Source: Terripilifer ovatus
GTDB lineage: Bacteria; Pseudomonadota; Alphaproteobacteria; Rhizobiales; Beijerinckiaceae
Length of the DNA stretch: 64,000 nt
Direction of reading: 5' to 3'
Assembly (NCBI GenBank): GCA_029222685.1
Contig: JARHVB010000023.1
Coordinates: 186,001-250,000, forward strand
Notes under the pieces: generated by a model
What the model was told of the DNA's origin: nothing
The model's input: only the letters and a program-made list of their open reading frames with translations
The model's database searches: none
In this document: piece by piece, positions 51,802 through 60,670 of the stretch
Layout of the letters: the number at the start of each line of letters is the position of its first letter
Position numbering within the stretch: the first letter of the stretch is position 1
Program-made: the position numbers and the translations under genes

Positions 51802-53157
51802 ATGCGCAAGACGTTTGGCTGGAGTTTAATTATGACTGCTTTTGCGCGGCCGGGACTGACGGCAATCGGCGTGATCCTTGCGACTTGCGTCGCGCTCGCG
51901 CTCGCCATGTTTGCCACCCAATTCACCACTGCAGCGCAGACCGACATGGTCGCCCAGATGGAACGCTACAGCCAGCAGCTCAACGACCTTAACAGGTTCG
52001 GGAATTCGCTGACCGTGCCCGATGTCGAATTGCGGGCCCAGGCGTCCATCCAACGACCGGGGTTCCCGCAACGTTTCGCCCAGATCATGGCGCAGCTCGA
52101 TGCATCGGCCGCTGCCGTCACACGCAATTATCCCGACGGCGACGCGCTACGCGGGCAGTTTACCCGCGGCTATGCCGATCTTCGCGGCAAATACGATAAC
52201 GCGCTACGGAGCGTTGGCGACGATGTCACGTCGGCGCGGCGCAACGATTATTTCGTCATCCATTCGGATGCCATCGCCCAGTCGGCTCAATCGTTGAACA
52301 CGGTGGTCAGCCAGCTTCTGAGCGACGATCTGCGCCGGATGCTGTTTGTCGGCCGTTCGCTGTCGGCTTCGGCCTCGACGATCGCGATGATCTGGATGCT
52401 GACCGGCGCCGTCATTCTCGGCATCGTCGGCTTCTCTGCGCTGATGGTCTATAGAAACGCGCGCGCGGTCGGTCAGCTTGCCGCATCGTTGCCGGGGATG
52501 GAAGCCCCGGGCGAGCCGGCGCAACGCGAGGCTCGCGAGGGCCGCCGCGCGTCCGACCTGGCCAAAGTGCAGACCGCACGTCCGGTGGTCAACGACGGCG
52601 CCGTTCTGCTGAGTGCGATCGACCGGGCGATTCCCCAGGCGCTGTCCCAGGGTCTCAAGACCGGCGTGATGCATCTGTCGATCATGGATATCGCCGATCT
52701 GCGCGCCCGCCATAGCGAGGCGGAGATCGAAGCGGTGCAGAATGCCGTCGGCGCCAGCGTCAGCGCCGCGCTGCGTTTTTCCGACGTCGTCGCCAAGCTG
52801 GGCGAAGGCGAGTTCGGCATTCTGGTCGAGGAAATCCGTCAGCGCGGCGATTTTCCGATCATCGAACAGCGCATCCGCCGCGCCATTACGTTCGCGAAGA
52901 TGCGCCTGCCGCAGTTCGGTGAAAACGACATCCAGTTGCGCATGGGCACCGCCATGTATCCAATCGACGGATACAACGGCGAGGATTTGCTTCTCTCGGC
53001 GCGAACTGCCGTCTCCATGCAGCAAGCCGAGCAGAAGCCTGCCGAGCAGAAACCTGCAACGCAGAGGCCGGTCGAGCCGAAACAAGTCGAGGAGACACCG
53101 GCGACGCCGTCGCCCGCTGCGCGGCCTTCCAGCGAGAATCAGCCGCTCGACGTCTGA
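51802..53157 (+). CDS. membrane protein with degenerate GGDEF domain
   Basis: A 451-residue protein with two membrane helices (about 11-35 and 190-210) flanking a helical periplasmic domain rich in Gln and Asp, like a chemoreceptor sensor. The cytoplasmic part has a GGDEF-like fold with ALRFSDVVAKLGEGEFGILV: the signature reads GEGEF, and TAMYPIDGYNGEDLLLSART matches the later GGDEF strands. Diguanylate cyclase activity is doubtful. The C-terminus is a Pro/Gln/Glu-rich tail with repeated AEQKPA units. ATG 51802 (MRKTFGWSL) is chosen; 51832 is an alternative. Confidence 0.78.
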   Translation: MRKTFGWSLIMTAFARPGLTAIGVILATCVALALAMFATQFTTAAQTDMVAQMERYSQQLNDLNRFGNSLTVPDVELRAQASIQRPGFPQRFAQIMAQLDASAAAVTRNYPDGDALRGQFTRGYADLRGKYDNALRSVGDDVTSARRNDYFVIHSDAIAQSAQSLNTVVSQLLSDDLRRMLFVGRSLSASASTIAMIWMLTGAVILGIVGFSALMVYRNARAVGQLAASLPGMEAPGEPAQREAREGRRASDLAKVQTARPVVNDGAVLLSAIDRAIPQALSQGLKTGVMHLSIMDIADLRARHSEAEIEAVQNAVGASVSAALRFSDVVAKLGEGEFGILVEEIRQRGDFPIIEQRIRRAITFAKMRLPQFGENDIQLRMGTAMYPIDGYNGEDLLLSARTAVSMQQAEQKPAEQKPATQRPVEPKQVEETPATPSPAARPSSENQPLDV

Positions 53158-53197
53158 TTCCGACCGCGCTCAACGGACATCGCGCCAGGCAAGAACC

Positions 53198-53224
53198 ATG
53201 CGGGAGCCGAAACGGCTCTCGCAT
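53198..53224 (+). terminator. terminator after the GGDEF-like gene
   Basis: ATGCGGGAGCCG, AAA, CGGCTCTCGCAT with one mismatch, followed by TTCCTGTGTTT. It lies 41 bases after the stop and before recJ. Confidence 0.65.
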
Positions 53225-53296
53225 TTCCTGTGTTTGGACACGGTCTGTTCGCAAATCCGGGTCCCACTTCCCAGCATCATGTCCTAAACTGCGCGC

Positions 53297-55099
53297 ATGT
53301 TTGCAGGCGCGCCGAAACCAGCTTTTCTCAACGTCGAACGATCCGTCCTCGGCGTGCCGTGGCGTGATCGCCTCGGCCCGGAGGGCAGGGCCGTCGCCGA
53401 AGCCATGGTGCAGCAGTTCGGCCTGTCCGACATTCTGGCGCGGGTGCTTGCCGGGCGCGGCGTGACCCCCGAGACCGCGGCCGAGTTCCTCGATCCGACC
53501 GTGCGGGCATCGATGCCGGATCCTGCCACCATGGTCGATATGGAGCCGGCGGTGGAACGCCTCGCCCGCGCCGTGCAGGCCGGCGAGAGGGTCGCCATCT
53601 TCGGCGACTACGATGTCGACGGCGCCTGTTCGTCGGCCCTGCTGGCGGAGTTCCTGCGCCATTGCGGCACGCCTTACACCATCCATATTCCCGACCGGAT
53701 TTTCGAGGGCTACGGACCCAATCCCGAAGCCATTGCCAGGCTGGCCGGCGAAGGCGCAAGCCTGCTCGTCACCGTCGATTGCGGCACCGCCAGCGCCGGA
53801 CCGTTCATGGAAGCGGCACGTCTCGGGCTCGACGTCATCGTGCTGGATCACCACCAGGCGCCCGAAGAGCTGCCGAAGGTGACAGCCATCGTCAATCCCA
53901 ACCGTCTCGATGATCTCTCCGGGCTGGGGCATCTCTGCGCCGCCGGCGTCGTCTTTATGACTTTGGTGGGGCTGAACCGGCGCCTGCGCGAACAGGGGTT
54001 CTGGACCGCCAGCCGGCCGGCGCCCGATCTGCTGATGAGCCTCGACCTTGTGGCGCTCGCGACGGTTGCCGATGTGGTGCCGCTGAAGGGGCTCAACCGC
54101 GCCTTCGTCAGCAAGGGCCTGCAGGTGATTCACGGAAGGCGGCGCATCGGCCTGCGGGCGCTGTTCGACGCAGCCGGCGCCGACGGACCGCCGCAGGCGT
54201 TTTCGCTCGGCTTCATGATCGGGCCGCGCATCAACGCGGGCGGACGCATCGGCGATGCGTCGCTCGGCGCCCGCCTGCTGATGATCGAGGATGAAGCGGA
54301 GGCCACGCGCATCGCCGCCGAACTCGACCGCCTCAACAAGGAGCGCCAGGCGCTCGAACAGGTCGCCGTGGCGGAAGCCGAAGCCGAGGCGCTGGCCGCA
54401 CTGGGCCTGGAGGAAGAGGGCGCGGCGGTGATCGTCACGGCTTCGCCGAGTTGGCATCCGGGTATCGTCGGCCTTGTCGCGTCGCGGCTGAAGGAGCGAT
54501 TCGGACGGCCGGCCTTCGCCATCGCCATGGGCGGCATCACCGGCACGGGCTCGGGCCGCTCGATCCTCGGCGTCGATCTCGGCCGCGCCGTGCGCGCCGC
54601 CGTTGACGCCGGCGTGCTGACCAAGGGCGGCGGCCACACGATGGCGGCGGGCGTCACCGTCGAGCGCGCCACCCTGGGCGCCTTCCGCGCCTGGCTCGAG
54701 GAGCGGCTGGGGGAGGCGGTGACGCGCGCCAGGCTCGACCGGTCGCTGATCATCGACGCGGCCTTCACCGCCGGCGGCGCGCGCAAGGAAATCGTCACCG
54801 AAATCGAGCGCGCCGGCCCGTTCGGCGCCGGCAACCCGGAGCCCGTCTTCGCGCTTGCCGCCCATCGCATCGTCGATGCGGTGCTGGTCGGCGGCAAGCA
54901 TATCCGCGTGCGCGCCCAATCCGCCGACAATGCCCGCATCGAGGCCATCGCCTTCCGCTGCGCCGATGGCCCGCTGGGCCAGGCGCTCATCAAGGGCCGC
55001 GGCCAGATCATGCATCTCGCCGGCACGCTCGGCATCGACCGCTGGGGCGGCGGCGAGCGGGTGCGCATGCGCCTGCTGGATGCGGCCTTTCCCGAATAA
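53297..55099 (+). CDS. recJ: single-stranded-DNA-specific 5'-3' exonuclease RecJ
   Basis: A 600-residue DHH-family nuclease used in recombination and repair. DHH motifs are IFGDYDVDGACSSALL (motif I), TVDCGTAS (II) and VLDHHQAPEELP (III). NAGGRIGDASLGARLL precedes the DHHA1 domain, whose GGGHTMAAGVTV is clear near 450. The C-terminal OB-like domain follows. Metal-binding Asp and His residues are present. Length is standard. Confidence 0.95.
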   Translation: MFAGAPKPAFLNVERSVLGVPWRDRLGPEGRAVAEAMVQQFGLSDILARVLAGRGVTPETAAEFLDPTVRASMPDPATMVDMEPAVERLARAVQAGERVAIFGDYDVDGACSSALLAEFLRHCGTPYTIHIPDRIFEGYGPNPEAIARLAGEGASLLVTVDCGTASAGPFMEAARLGLDVIVLDHHQAPEELPKVTAIVNPNRLDDLSGLGHLCAAGVVFMTLVGLNRRLREQGFWTASRPAPDLLMSLDLVALATVADVVPLKGLNRAFVSKGLQVIHGRRRIGLRALFDAAGADGPPQAFSLGFMIGPRINAGGRIGDASLGARLLMIEDEAEATRIAAELDRLNKERQALEQVAVAEAEAEALAALGLEEEGAAVIVTASPSWHPGIVGLVASRLKERFGRPAFAIAMGGITGTGSGRSILGVDLGRAVRAAVDAGVLTKGGGHTMAAGVTVERATLGAFRAWLEERLGEAVTRARLDRSLIIDAAFTAGGARKEIVTEIERAGPFGAGNPEPVFALAAHRIVDAVLVGGKHIRVRAQSADNARIEAIAFRCADGPLGQALIKGRGQIMHLAGTLGIDRWGGGERVRMRLLDAAFPE

Positions 55100-55288
55100 G
55101 GTGATTCCGCGCGCCAGCCCCGAAATCGCGCCGAAGCGGACACCGGCCACGCTTCCTCTTGCGGGAAAACAGGGGCAAGTTCGCTTCTGCGCTCCGGAAC
55201 GGCTTGCAATGACCGAAACCGCCGATTATACCGACCCCGGTTCGCGGGCTTCGCCTTCCGGTTCATGCCGGGCTTCCCGCCAACACCC

Positions 55289-55364
55289 GCGCCCATCGTC
55301 TAGCGGTCTAGGACGTCGCCCTTTCACGGCGAAAACAGGGGTTCGATTCCCCTTGGGCGCGCCA
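55289..55364 (+). tRNA. tRNA-Glu (anticodon TTC)
   Basis: The acceptor stem pairs GCGCCCA (55289-55295) with TGGGCGC (55354-55360), then G and encoded CCA (55362-55364). The anticodon arm is TCGCC-CTTTCAC-GGCGA, giving anticodon TTC. The T arm is AGGGG-TTCGATT-CCCCT. All arms fold normally. Confidence 0.97.
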
Positions 55365-55577
55365 ATGATTTCAATCACTTACATATTCGCCAGCGGCCGG
55401 TCCAATATGACGGCTGTGGTTCGTTGGGGCTGCCTGGCGCTTGCTTAAATTCTGCGGGACCATCGGCGTTTATCTGCGATGAGTGCGTGAAAGTGTTTGC
55501 GCTGGCATTAGGCTAGATTGGGACGCATACAGCGACCTATGCCGTCACACGCTGGCTCGTTGCATGGCGGCGGCTTC

Positions 55578-55901
55578 TCAAGCTTTGCTCGAAGGCTTTT
55601 CGAGCAGGATGGTCGCCTCCTGGCGGATGCGCGGCAGGAAGCGTTCGGCGATCTGGCGGAGTAACCAGGGCAGTTCGACCTCCAGCCGGACCTCTTTGTC
55701 CAGCACCTGCACATTGCCGGTTACGACCTGACTGACCGCGCTCACTCTGAAAAGCAGCGTGTTGTCGGCCCAGCGCTTCTCCTCCAGATTCAGCACGCCG
55801 CCAATGTTGCTGCCCAAGCCATCGATCCCGGTCTGCAAACGCCGGGCTGCTTCCGCCTGGCCCAGATTGTGGGGGATGGTGACAACAAGCGGAGCGCTCA
55901 A
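55578..55901 (-). CDS. polyhydroxyalkanoic acid system family protein
   Basis: A 107-residue protein of the PHA_gran_rgn family: LVVTIPHNLGQAEAARRLQT at the N-terminus and VLDKEVRLEVELPWLLRQIA near the C-terminus. These small proteins resemble polyketide-cyclase-like folds and are annotated as granule-associated, though many have no proven link to PHA. It stands alone between tRNA-Glu and a response regulator. The 213-base gap on its 3' side shows nothing I can support. Confidence 0.82.
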   Translation of the reverse strand: MSAPLVVTIPHNLGQAEAARRLQTGIDGLGSNIGGVLNLEEKRWADNTLLFRVSAVSQVVTGNVQVLDKEVRLEVELPWLLRQIAERFLPRIRQEATILLEKPSSKA

Positions 55902-55969
55902 TGGAACCTCTTATGCGATGGTCGTCTTAGAACGCCGGCTGTAGCGAGCTAGTAAGCACCCGGTCTTGT

Positions 55970-56410
55970 TCAGCGACTCCCGGTATCTGTGAACAGCACC
56001 GAGACCGCCTCGGTGAGCTGTTCTATCGTGAACGGCTTGAGCAATAAAGCACTGTTGGAAAGGCCCTTGGCGACATAGTCCCGCGGCAGTGCGGGAGCCA
56101 GGTAGAGGATCGACAAACCAGGGTTAATTCCTCGCGCATGGGTCGCGAGATCCCAGCCAGACATGGGGCCGTCGAGATTGATATCTGTAATCAGCGCTCC
56201 ATACGTCGGACCTAGATCGTTAAGCAGTTCGATAGCCTGATCCGAGGCTCCCGTTGAAAAGAGCTCGAAGCCGGCTTCGGTCAGTGCACGGACGATGACC
56301 GACCTCACCAGCTCCTGATCTTCAACTACGAGCAAACGTCTGGAAGTGGACGCCAAATCGAGTTTCCAACGCGCGGTTAGATTGCGGTTCCAACATTGAG
56401 GAAATGCCAA
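55970..56410 (-). CDS. stand-alone response regulator receiver protein
   Basis: A CheY-like protein of at most 146 residues. It has RLLVVEDQELVRSVIVRALT with the acidic pair, ALITDINLDGPMSGWDLATH with the phospho-Asp, and LLLKPFTIEQLTEAV with the conserved Lys-Pro. There is no output domain. Both starts in frame are TTG (56410 or 56356); 56356 (LASTSRRLLVV) is the more compact choice. No histidine kinase is adjacent, so its partner is elsewhere. Confidence 0.82.
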   Translation of the reverse strand: MAFPQCWNRNLTARWKLDLASTSRRLLVVEDQELVRSVIVRALTEAGFELFSTGASDQAIELLNDLGPTYGALITDINLDGPMSGWDLATHARGINPGLSILYLAPALPRDYVAKGLSNSALLLKPFTIEQLTEAVSVLFTDTGSR

Positions 56411-56518
56411 GAGGAGAATAATGGTTCCACCATCGAAAAAATTATAGCGGATAACGATGGAGTTCGATTTCTTTCCTCCAGCTCTGCCTTTACAAGCTTG
56501 AGCGCTCAGGGGGAAATC

Positions 56519-57106
56519 ATGTTGCGTAAATCAACCAAGTTAGGGCTTATCATTGCGTTTGCCGGATGTCTGGCGGCCTGCCAGACACCGCTTGTGGACC
56601 AGACCGGGCCGCTGTCGATCCAGAGCGTATCGGTGTCGACAAAACCAATCGTCAAAAGTGCAACCGACATCGGGCCGGCGATCGAGAGAGCGACGCGTGC
56701 CACTGTCGTGAGGGAGATGCCGAATGGCCGCCCGGCCAACCTGCTGATTTCAGTCGACGGCGTGAATTACAAGAACCCGGTCGCGTCGCTTCTGATTGGC
56801 AGTAGAAATTCGGTGGGCACGACCGTCTCGGTGGCGGACAAGAGCGGCGCCATTATTGCTCAATTTCAGCACATAGAAGCTGCCGACGAGGCAGTGCAAG
56901 GCATTATTGGCGCGGCCATCTCTGCCAATCAAGACCCTGTCGACGTCGATCACAGGCTGACGCAGGGCTATGCAAGAACGCTGGCGCTCCGCATCTATGG
57001 AGAGCCAGGCCACCAGCCGGCAGCCGCGCCAGTCGCCGCGCCCGCACCTGAGGCAGCGCCGCCGGCCGCCGCGCCCACGTCGCGTCGCTCGGCGCCAACG
57101 TCGTAA
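56519..57106 (+). CDS. lipoprotein of unknown function
   Basis: A 195-residue lipoprotein. The signal is LGLIIAFAGCLAACQTP, with lipobox LAAC and Gln after the Cys, favouring the outer membrane. The mature part has a conserved-looking VREMPNGRPANLLISVDGVN and repeated beta strands, then a Pro/Ala-rich tail (PAAAPVAAPAPEAAPP) and basic end. I do not recognise the family. CAGGGGGAAATC precedes the ATG, and the upstream open frame is unlikely to be coding. Confidence 0.75.
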   Translation: MLRKSTKLGLIIAFAGCLAACQTPLVDQTGPLSIQSVSVSTKPIVKSATDIGPAIERATRATVVREMPNGRPANLLISVDGVNYKNPVASLLIGSRNSVGTTVSVADKSGAIIAQFQHIEAADEAVQGIIGAAISANQDPVDVDHRLTQGYARTLALRIYGEPGHQPAAAPVAAPAPEAAPPAAAPTSRRSAPTS

Positions 57107-57142
57107 TCGGGAGAGCTTTGGCGACCGGCTTGTAGACTTGTT

Positions 57143-58750
57143 CTATGAGCCTGTCGTGCGCGGCGGGTGCGCTTCTGGCTGAGTGGCTGCCGTCCTGTCC
57201 CAGGTTTGCGGCGTCACGCCCATTTCGCGCAGCCGCACCTTCTGCACCCGTTGCATGGCCGGCGTCCGCGGCAGTTCCTGCACGATCTCGACATAACGCG
57301 GCACCATGAATCGGGGGATGCGTGACATAAGGAATGCGATCAGTTCGGCGGGATCGATCACACTGCCCGGGCGGGGCAGGATGACCAGCTTGATTTCTTC
57401 CTCGCCCAGTTCCGCCGGCACGCCGACCGCCGCGGATTCCAGAACGGCAGGGTGCGCGTTGACCTGCGCCTCGAGTTCGACGGACGAGATATTCTCGCCG
57501 CGGCGGCGGATGCTGTCCTTGCGGCGATCGACGTAATAGAAATTTCCGTCCCTGTCGCAGGTGAAGAGGTCGCCGGTGTGAAACCAGCCGTTGCGCCAGG
57601 CCTCGGCCGTGGCGTCGGGGCGGCCATGGTAGCCCGCCATCAGCTCCCAGGGCCGGTCGGAGCGGACGATCATCTCGCCGGTCTCGCCGGTGGGAACTTC
57701 CTCATCATGCTCATCGACGAGGCGGATCTGGTAGCCGCTGCGAGCCCGGCCGCAGCTCCGGTTGTCGACCAGGTTCGTCCCGTTCGAGACAAGCGGCGAG
57801 CTCAGCTCCGTCTGGTTGAACATGGTGCGGACCTCGACGCCGAAGCGCCGGCGGAACGCATCGAGCTGGGGGATCAGCGGGATCATGCTGACGAAGCGCA
57901 GCGGATTGTTCCGGTCATCGGGTTGGGGCGGCCTGGCGTAGAGCATGCCGGCGATCGTGCCCGGCATCGACGTCGTCGTGCATTGGAAGCGCCTGACATC
58001 GTCCCAGAACTCGGCCGCGCTGAAGCGCTCGCGCATGACAAGGCGGCCGCCGACATAGGCCATGAACAGGACGGGCAGGCGTCCGCTCGTGTGGTTCATC
58101 GGGAACGGGCTGTAGTAAGCGTCTCCTCGTTCGTACATGTCCATCGAGCCCATGCAGGTCGCATGGATCTGCGCCCAGGGGATCAGGACGCCCTTGGCGC
58201 GGCCGGTGGTGCCGGAGGTATAGATCAGGCAGGCGATATCGTAGTGATGCGGGAAGGGAAGCTGCTGTGCGGTCGCTTTGGCGAGCAGGTCACCGGCGGA
58301 GAGGAGCTTGATATCGCCGGCAGCCGCGGCGATTTGGTCGTCCGGTCCGTCGACGACGATCAAGGTGTGGAGCCGCCTGTCGGCACCGTTCTGCGCCTCG
58401 AGAATCTGCGGCACGTAACGGTGATGCGCCACCATGACGCCCGCTCCGCTGTCGGCAATCAGGTCGCGAAGAAAGACGCCGTGGAATTCGACATTGACGC
58501 CGACATCGATGGCGCGCATCCAGCCGAGCCCCAGCCAGGCGCAGACCGCCTCGGTGGTCGATGGCAGCATGGTGAGAACGGTGTCGCCGGGATTGACGCC
58601 CTGCTGCCTGAAGACTTCCGCCCAGAGAAGCGCTGCGTGTTCGACCTCTGCGAACGTGAGCTTCCTGCCGGTGACTTCCTCCAGAAACACATCCGCTGGA
58701 TTGCTTCTGGCGCGTGCGTTCAGGAGACAGGGAAGCGTGACGTCGTGCAT
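57143..58750 (-). CDS. AMP-forming acyl/aryl-CoA ligase (CaiC-like)
   Basis: A 535-residue ANL-superfamily ligase. The P-loop-like motif is LIYTSGTTGRAKGV, the A5 region is MFNQTELSSP, A7/A8 read WFHTGDLFTCDRDGNFYYVD and RRKDSIRRRGENISSVELEA (each 20 or less), and the C-terminal lysine region is MQRVQKVRLRE. It resembles carnitine/crotonobetaine-CoA ligases. ATG 58750 follows AGGTGACAGA; the upstream ATG 58771 would overlap the LLM gene. It lies 4 bases after LLM gene 1, so it probably activates the product or substrate of that monooxygenase. Confidence 0.87.
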   Translation of the reverse strand: MHDVTLPCLLNARARSNPADVFLEEVTGRKLTFAEVEHAALLWAEVFRQQGVNPGDTVLTMLPSTTEAVCAWLGLGWMRAIDVGVNVEFHGVFLRDLIADSGAGVMVAHHRYVPQILEAQNGADRRLHTLIVVDGPDDQIAAAAGDIKLLSAGDLLAKATAQQLPFPHHYDIACLIYTSGTTGRAKGVLIPWAQIHATCMGSMDMYERGDAYYSPFPMNHTSGRLPVLFMAYVGGRLVMRERFSAAEFWDDVRRFQCTTTSMPGTIAGMLYARPPQPDDRNNPLRFVSMIPLIPQLDAFRRRFGVEVRTMFNQTELSSPLVSNGTNLVDNRSCGRARSGYQIRLVDEHDEEVPTGETGEMIVRSDRPWELMAGYHGRPDATAEAWRNGWFHTGDLFTCDRDGNFYYVDRRKDSIRRRGENISSVELEAQVNAHPAVLESAAVGVPAELGEEEIKLVILPRPGSVIDPAELIAFLMSRIPRFMVPRYVEIVQELPRTPAMQRVQKVRLREMGVTPQTWDRTAATQPEAHPPRTTGS

Positions 58751-58754
58751 TCTG

Positions 58755-59831
58755 TCACCTGGCGACTGCATTTAACTCACCGGTCTCGTCGTGCACGATG
58801 GGCATGACCTCGTCGGCGAAAAGCTGCATCGATGTCTTCGCCATCTCCTGCGGCATGTGGCCGAGCTGGAAAACGCAGACGAGAATGGCGGGATCGAGTT
58901 CGCTCATGTGCCGCCGCACCTGCCGGGCGACGGTTTCCGGGCTCCCGACCAGGACCATGCCGAGCTCCATCAGTTCAGAATAGGTGAGGGCGTGGAGCTT
59001 GGGCGCGCGTTTGCGCCAGGCTTCATAGCTGTCGGGCATGGCGCCCTCGCGGGTGAACTGCGCGTAGCGCGTCCAGAGCTGCCAATAGGCCATCAGGTAG
59101 GGATAGGCTATTTCGCGTGCCTTTTCGTCCGTCTCGGCGACATAGACTTCACGCGTGAGAAACAGCCGCGGCCTTTTCATGAAACCGCTGGCCACCTGGA
59201 CCTGATGATAGAAGGCCTGATCGGCACGGCACTCGTCGATCATCGCGTCGATCTGGCCGAACGGCAGGTTGCGCTCCGCCGCCCATTGCAACGACTCGCG
59301 GCTCTGCGCGCTGACATAGAGCGGCGGATAGGGCTTCTGCACCGGCTCCGGACACAGCGGCGTCTCCTTGTTGACCTTGAAATATTTGCCTTCGAAGTTG
59401 AACTTCTCTTTGGTCCAGATGCCGGTCATCACCTCGAGCGATTCATAGAACATCGCACGCGATTCATCCTGCGACAGGCCGAACGCCTGGAACTCGGTGG
59501 GCTTCAAACCGCGACCGACGCCGACATCGAGGCGGCCATTCGTCAGGGCGTCGAGAAAGGCGATCTCTTCGGCAAGGATGACGGGGTTTCGATAGGGCAG
59601 GACATGGACCATGTTGCCCAGGCGGATCCGGCTCGTGTGCTGCGCGATGGCCGCCGTCATCAGATTGGGCGCCGGCATCGGCGACTGGGGCGAGAAATGG
59701 TGCTCGAAAAGCCAGTAATGATGGAAGCCGCAACGCTCCGCGAAGACGGCTTCATCGATATGCTGGCGATAGAGATCCGTCGGCGAAACATCGACGCGCG
59801 GATATGTCGGATCCCAGACAGCGATGTCCAT
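58755..59831 (-). CDS. LLM class flavin-dependent monooxygenase 1
   Basis: A 358-residue luciferase-like TIM barrel using FMNH2 or F420. Motifs are HHYWLFEHHFSPQSPMPAPN, RIRLGNMVHVLPYRNPVILA and ALTNGRLDVGVGRGLKPTEF. It is about one third identical by eye to the LLM protein at 60671, with shared EHH, LGNMV-LPY-NP and GRLDVG-GRG. Its operon includes the CoA ligase. A motif shared with the other LLM promoter lies about 60 bases upstream. A flavin reductase is not in the window. Confidence 0.87.
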   Translation of the reverse strand: MDIAVWDPTYPRVDVSPTDLYRQHIDEAVFAERCGFHHYWLFEHHFSPQSPMPAPNLMTAAIAQHTSRIRLGNMVHVLPYRNPVILAEEIAFLDALTNGRLDVGVGRGLKPTEFQAFGLSQDESRAMFYESLEVMTGIWTKEKFNFEGKYFKVNKETPLCPEPVQKPYPPLYVSAQSRESLQWAAERNLPFGQIDAMIDECRADQAFYHQVQVASGFMKRPRLFLTREVYVAETDEKAREIAYPYLMAYWQLWTRYAQFTREGAMPDSYEAWRKRAPKLHALTYSELMELGMVLVGSPETVARQVRRHMSELDPAILVCVFQLGHMPQEMAKTSMQLFADEVMPIVHDETGELNAVAR

Positions 59832-59890
59832 ATGTTCCTCCCCAGCGGCTGTTCTTGTTGGCTGTTTTTCGGCCGGCGCCGGTGATACGT

Positions 59891-59915
59891 GATCAGATGA
59901 TCTGATATCGAGTGA
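59891..59915 (-). promoter_or_regulatory. operator-like motif A upstream of LLM gene 1
   Basis: On the minus strand it begins TCACTCGATATCAGATC (59915-59899) and continues to 59891. It contains the 15-bp perfect palindrome ATCAGATGATCTGAT (59892-59906). Nineteen of 25 bases match motif B at 60588, in the same orientation and at the same distance (58-59 bases) from the LLM start codon. Confidence 0.65.
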
Positions 59916-59974
59916 ATGTGGTCAAGCGGAAACGCAATGCCCTGGCCTCCTTGCGACGCCCGAACGGCACCCTG

Positions 59975-60502
59975 TCATTCTTCCATCTGTCCGCCGGTTT
60001 CGCGCAGGAGGTTGCGGCGGATGCGCAAACCGACGTCGAGGAAGCAGGCGATATCCTTCTTGGAAATTCCCTCAGCCGAACGGATCAGAAGATCCATGGC
60101 ATGCGGCATCATCTGGTCCTGCAGCGCCCTGCCTTTCGGCGTCAGCCAGATCTTGAATTTGCGCCGGTCGTCGGGGTCGGCGCCGCGCCGCACCAGGCCG
60201 TTTTTCTCCATGATATCGGTTGCGGCAACCACCGTTTGCGAGCTTACGCCAACAAGCTCGGCCAGTTCCTGCTGGCTGATGCCCTCGGTCTTCCACAGCA
60301 CACGCATATAATACCAGTTGGCGGTGGTGATGCCGGTGTCCTTGAGCGCCGGGCGCAGGGCGACGTTGAAAAGGCGATGCAGGTCGCGGACGATGTAGGC
60401 GGTGCTCAACCGGTCTTCGCGCATCACGTCCTGGAGCTTCAGCGTGCCGGTGCCAGCCTCGGACGGAGAAACCTTGGGTTTTCGCTTTACGGCTGACTTC
60501 AT
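59975..60502 (-). CDS. MarR-family transcriptional regulator
   Basis: A 175-residue winged-helix regulator: ANWYYMRVLWKTEGISQQEL, then VSSQTVVAATDIMEKNGLVR and the wing GADPDDRRKFKIWLTPKGRA. ATG 60502 (MKSAVKRK) is chosen over 60520. It lies between the two LLM genes, in the same direction as LLM gene 1 and divergent from LLM gene 2. Operator-like motifs beside both LLM genes suggest it controls both arms, probably releasing DNA when the pathway compound is bound. Confidence 0.88.
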   Translation of the reverse strand: MKSAVKRKPKVSPSEAGTGTLKLQDVMREDRLSTAYIVRDLHRLFNVALRPALKDTGITTANWYYMRVLWKTEGISQQELAELVGVSSQTVVAATDIMEKNGLVRRGADPDDRRKFKIWLTPKGRALQDQMMPHAMDLLIRSAEGISKKDIACFLDVGLRIRRNLLRETGGQMEE

Positions 60503-60587
60503 GGGAACATTTCCTCGCACGTGAGAAGGGCGCTGATTCAGGGGAAGCGGTTCTTAGCAGAAGCGCTCCGGCGGCTTGACGAAATTA

Positions 60588-60612
60588 TCACTCGATATAT
60601 GATAATCAGAGA
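60588..60612 (+). promoter_or_regulatory. operator-like motif B between MarR and LLM gene 2
   Basis: It begins TCACTCGATATATGATAATC (60588-60607) and continues to 60612. It overlaps a perfect dyad ATTATCA (60584-60590), 9 bases, TGATAAT (60600-60606). It lies in the divergent MarR/LLM promoter, 58 bases before the LLM ATG, matching motif A. Confidence 0.65.
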
Positions 60613-60670
60613 TAGCCGGCTTGGGAACCAGGGCCGCTGTCCCCAGAAAGCAATATGGCGGAAACGAGCG

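Noticed and set aside
55289..55364. tRNA-Glu as an integration site
   Set aside because: I see no integrase gene nor a repeat of the tRNA 3' end in the window.
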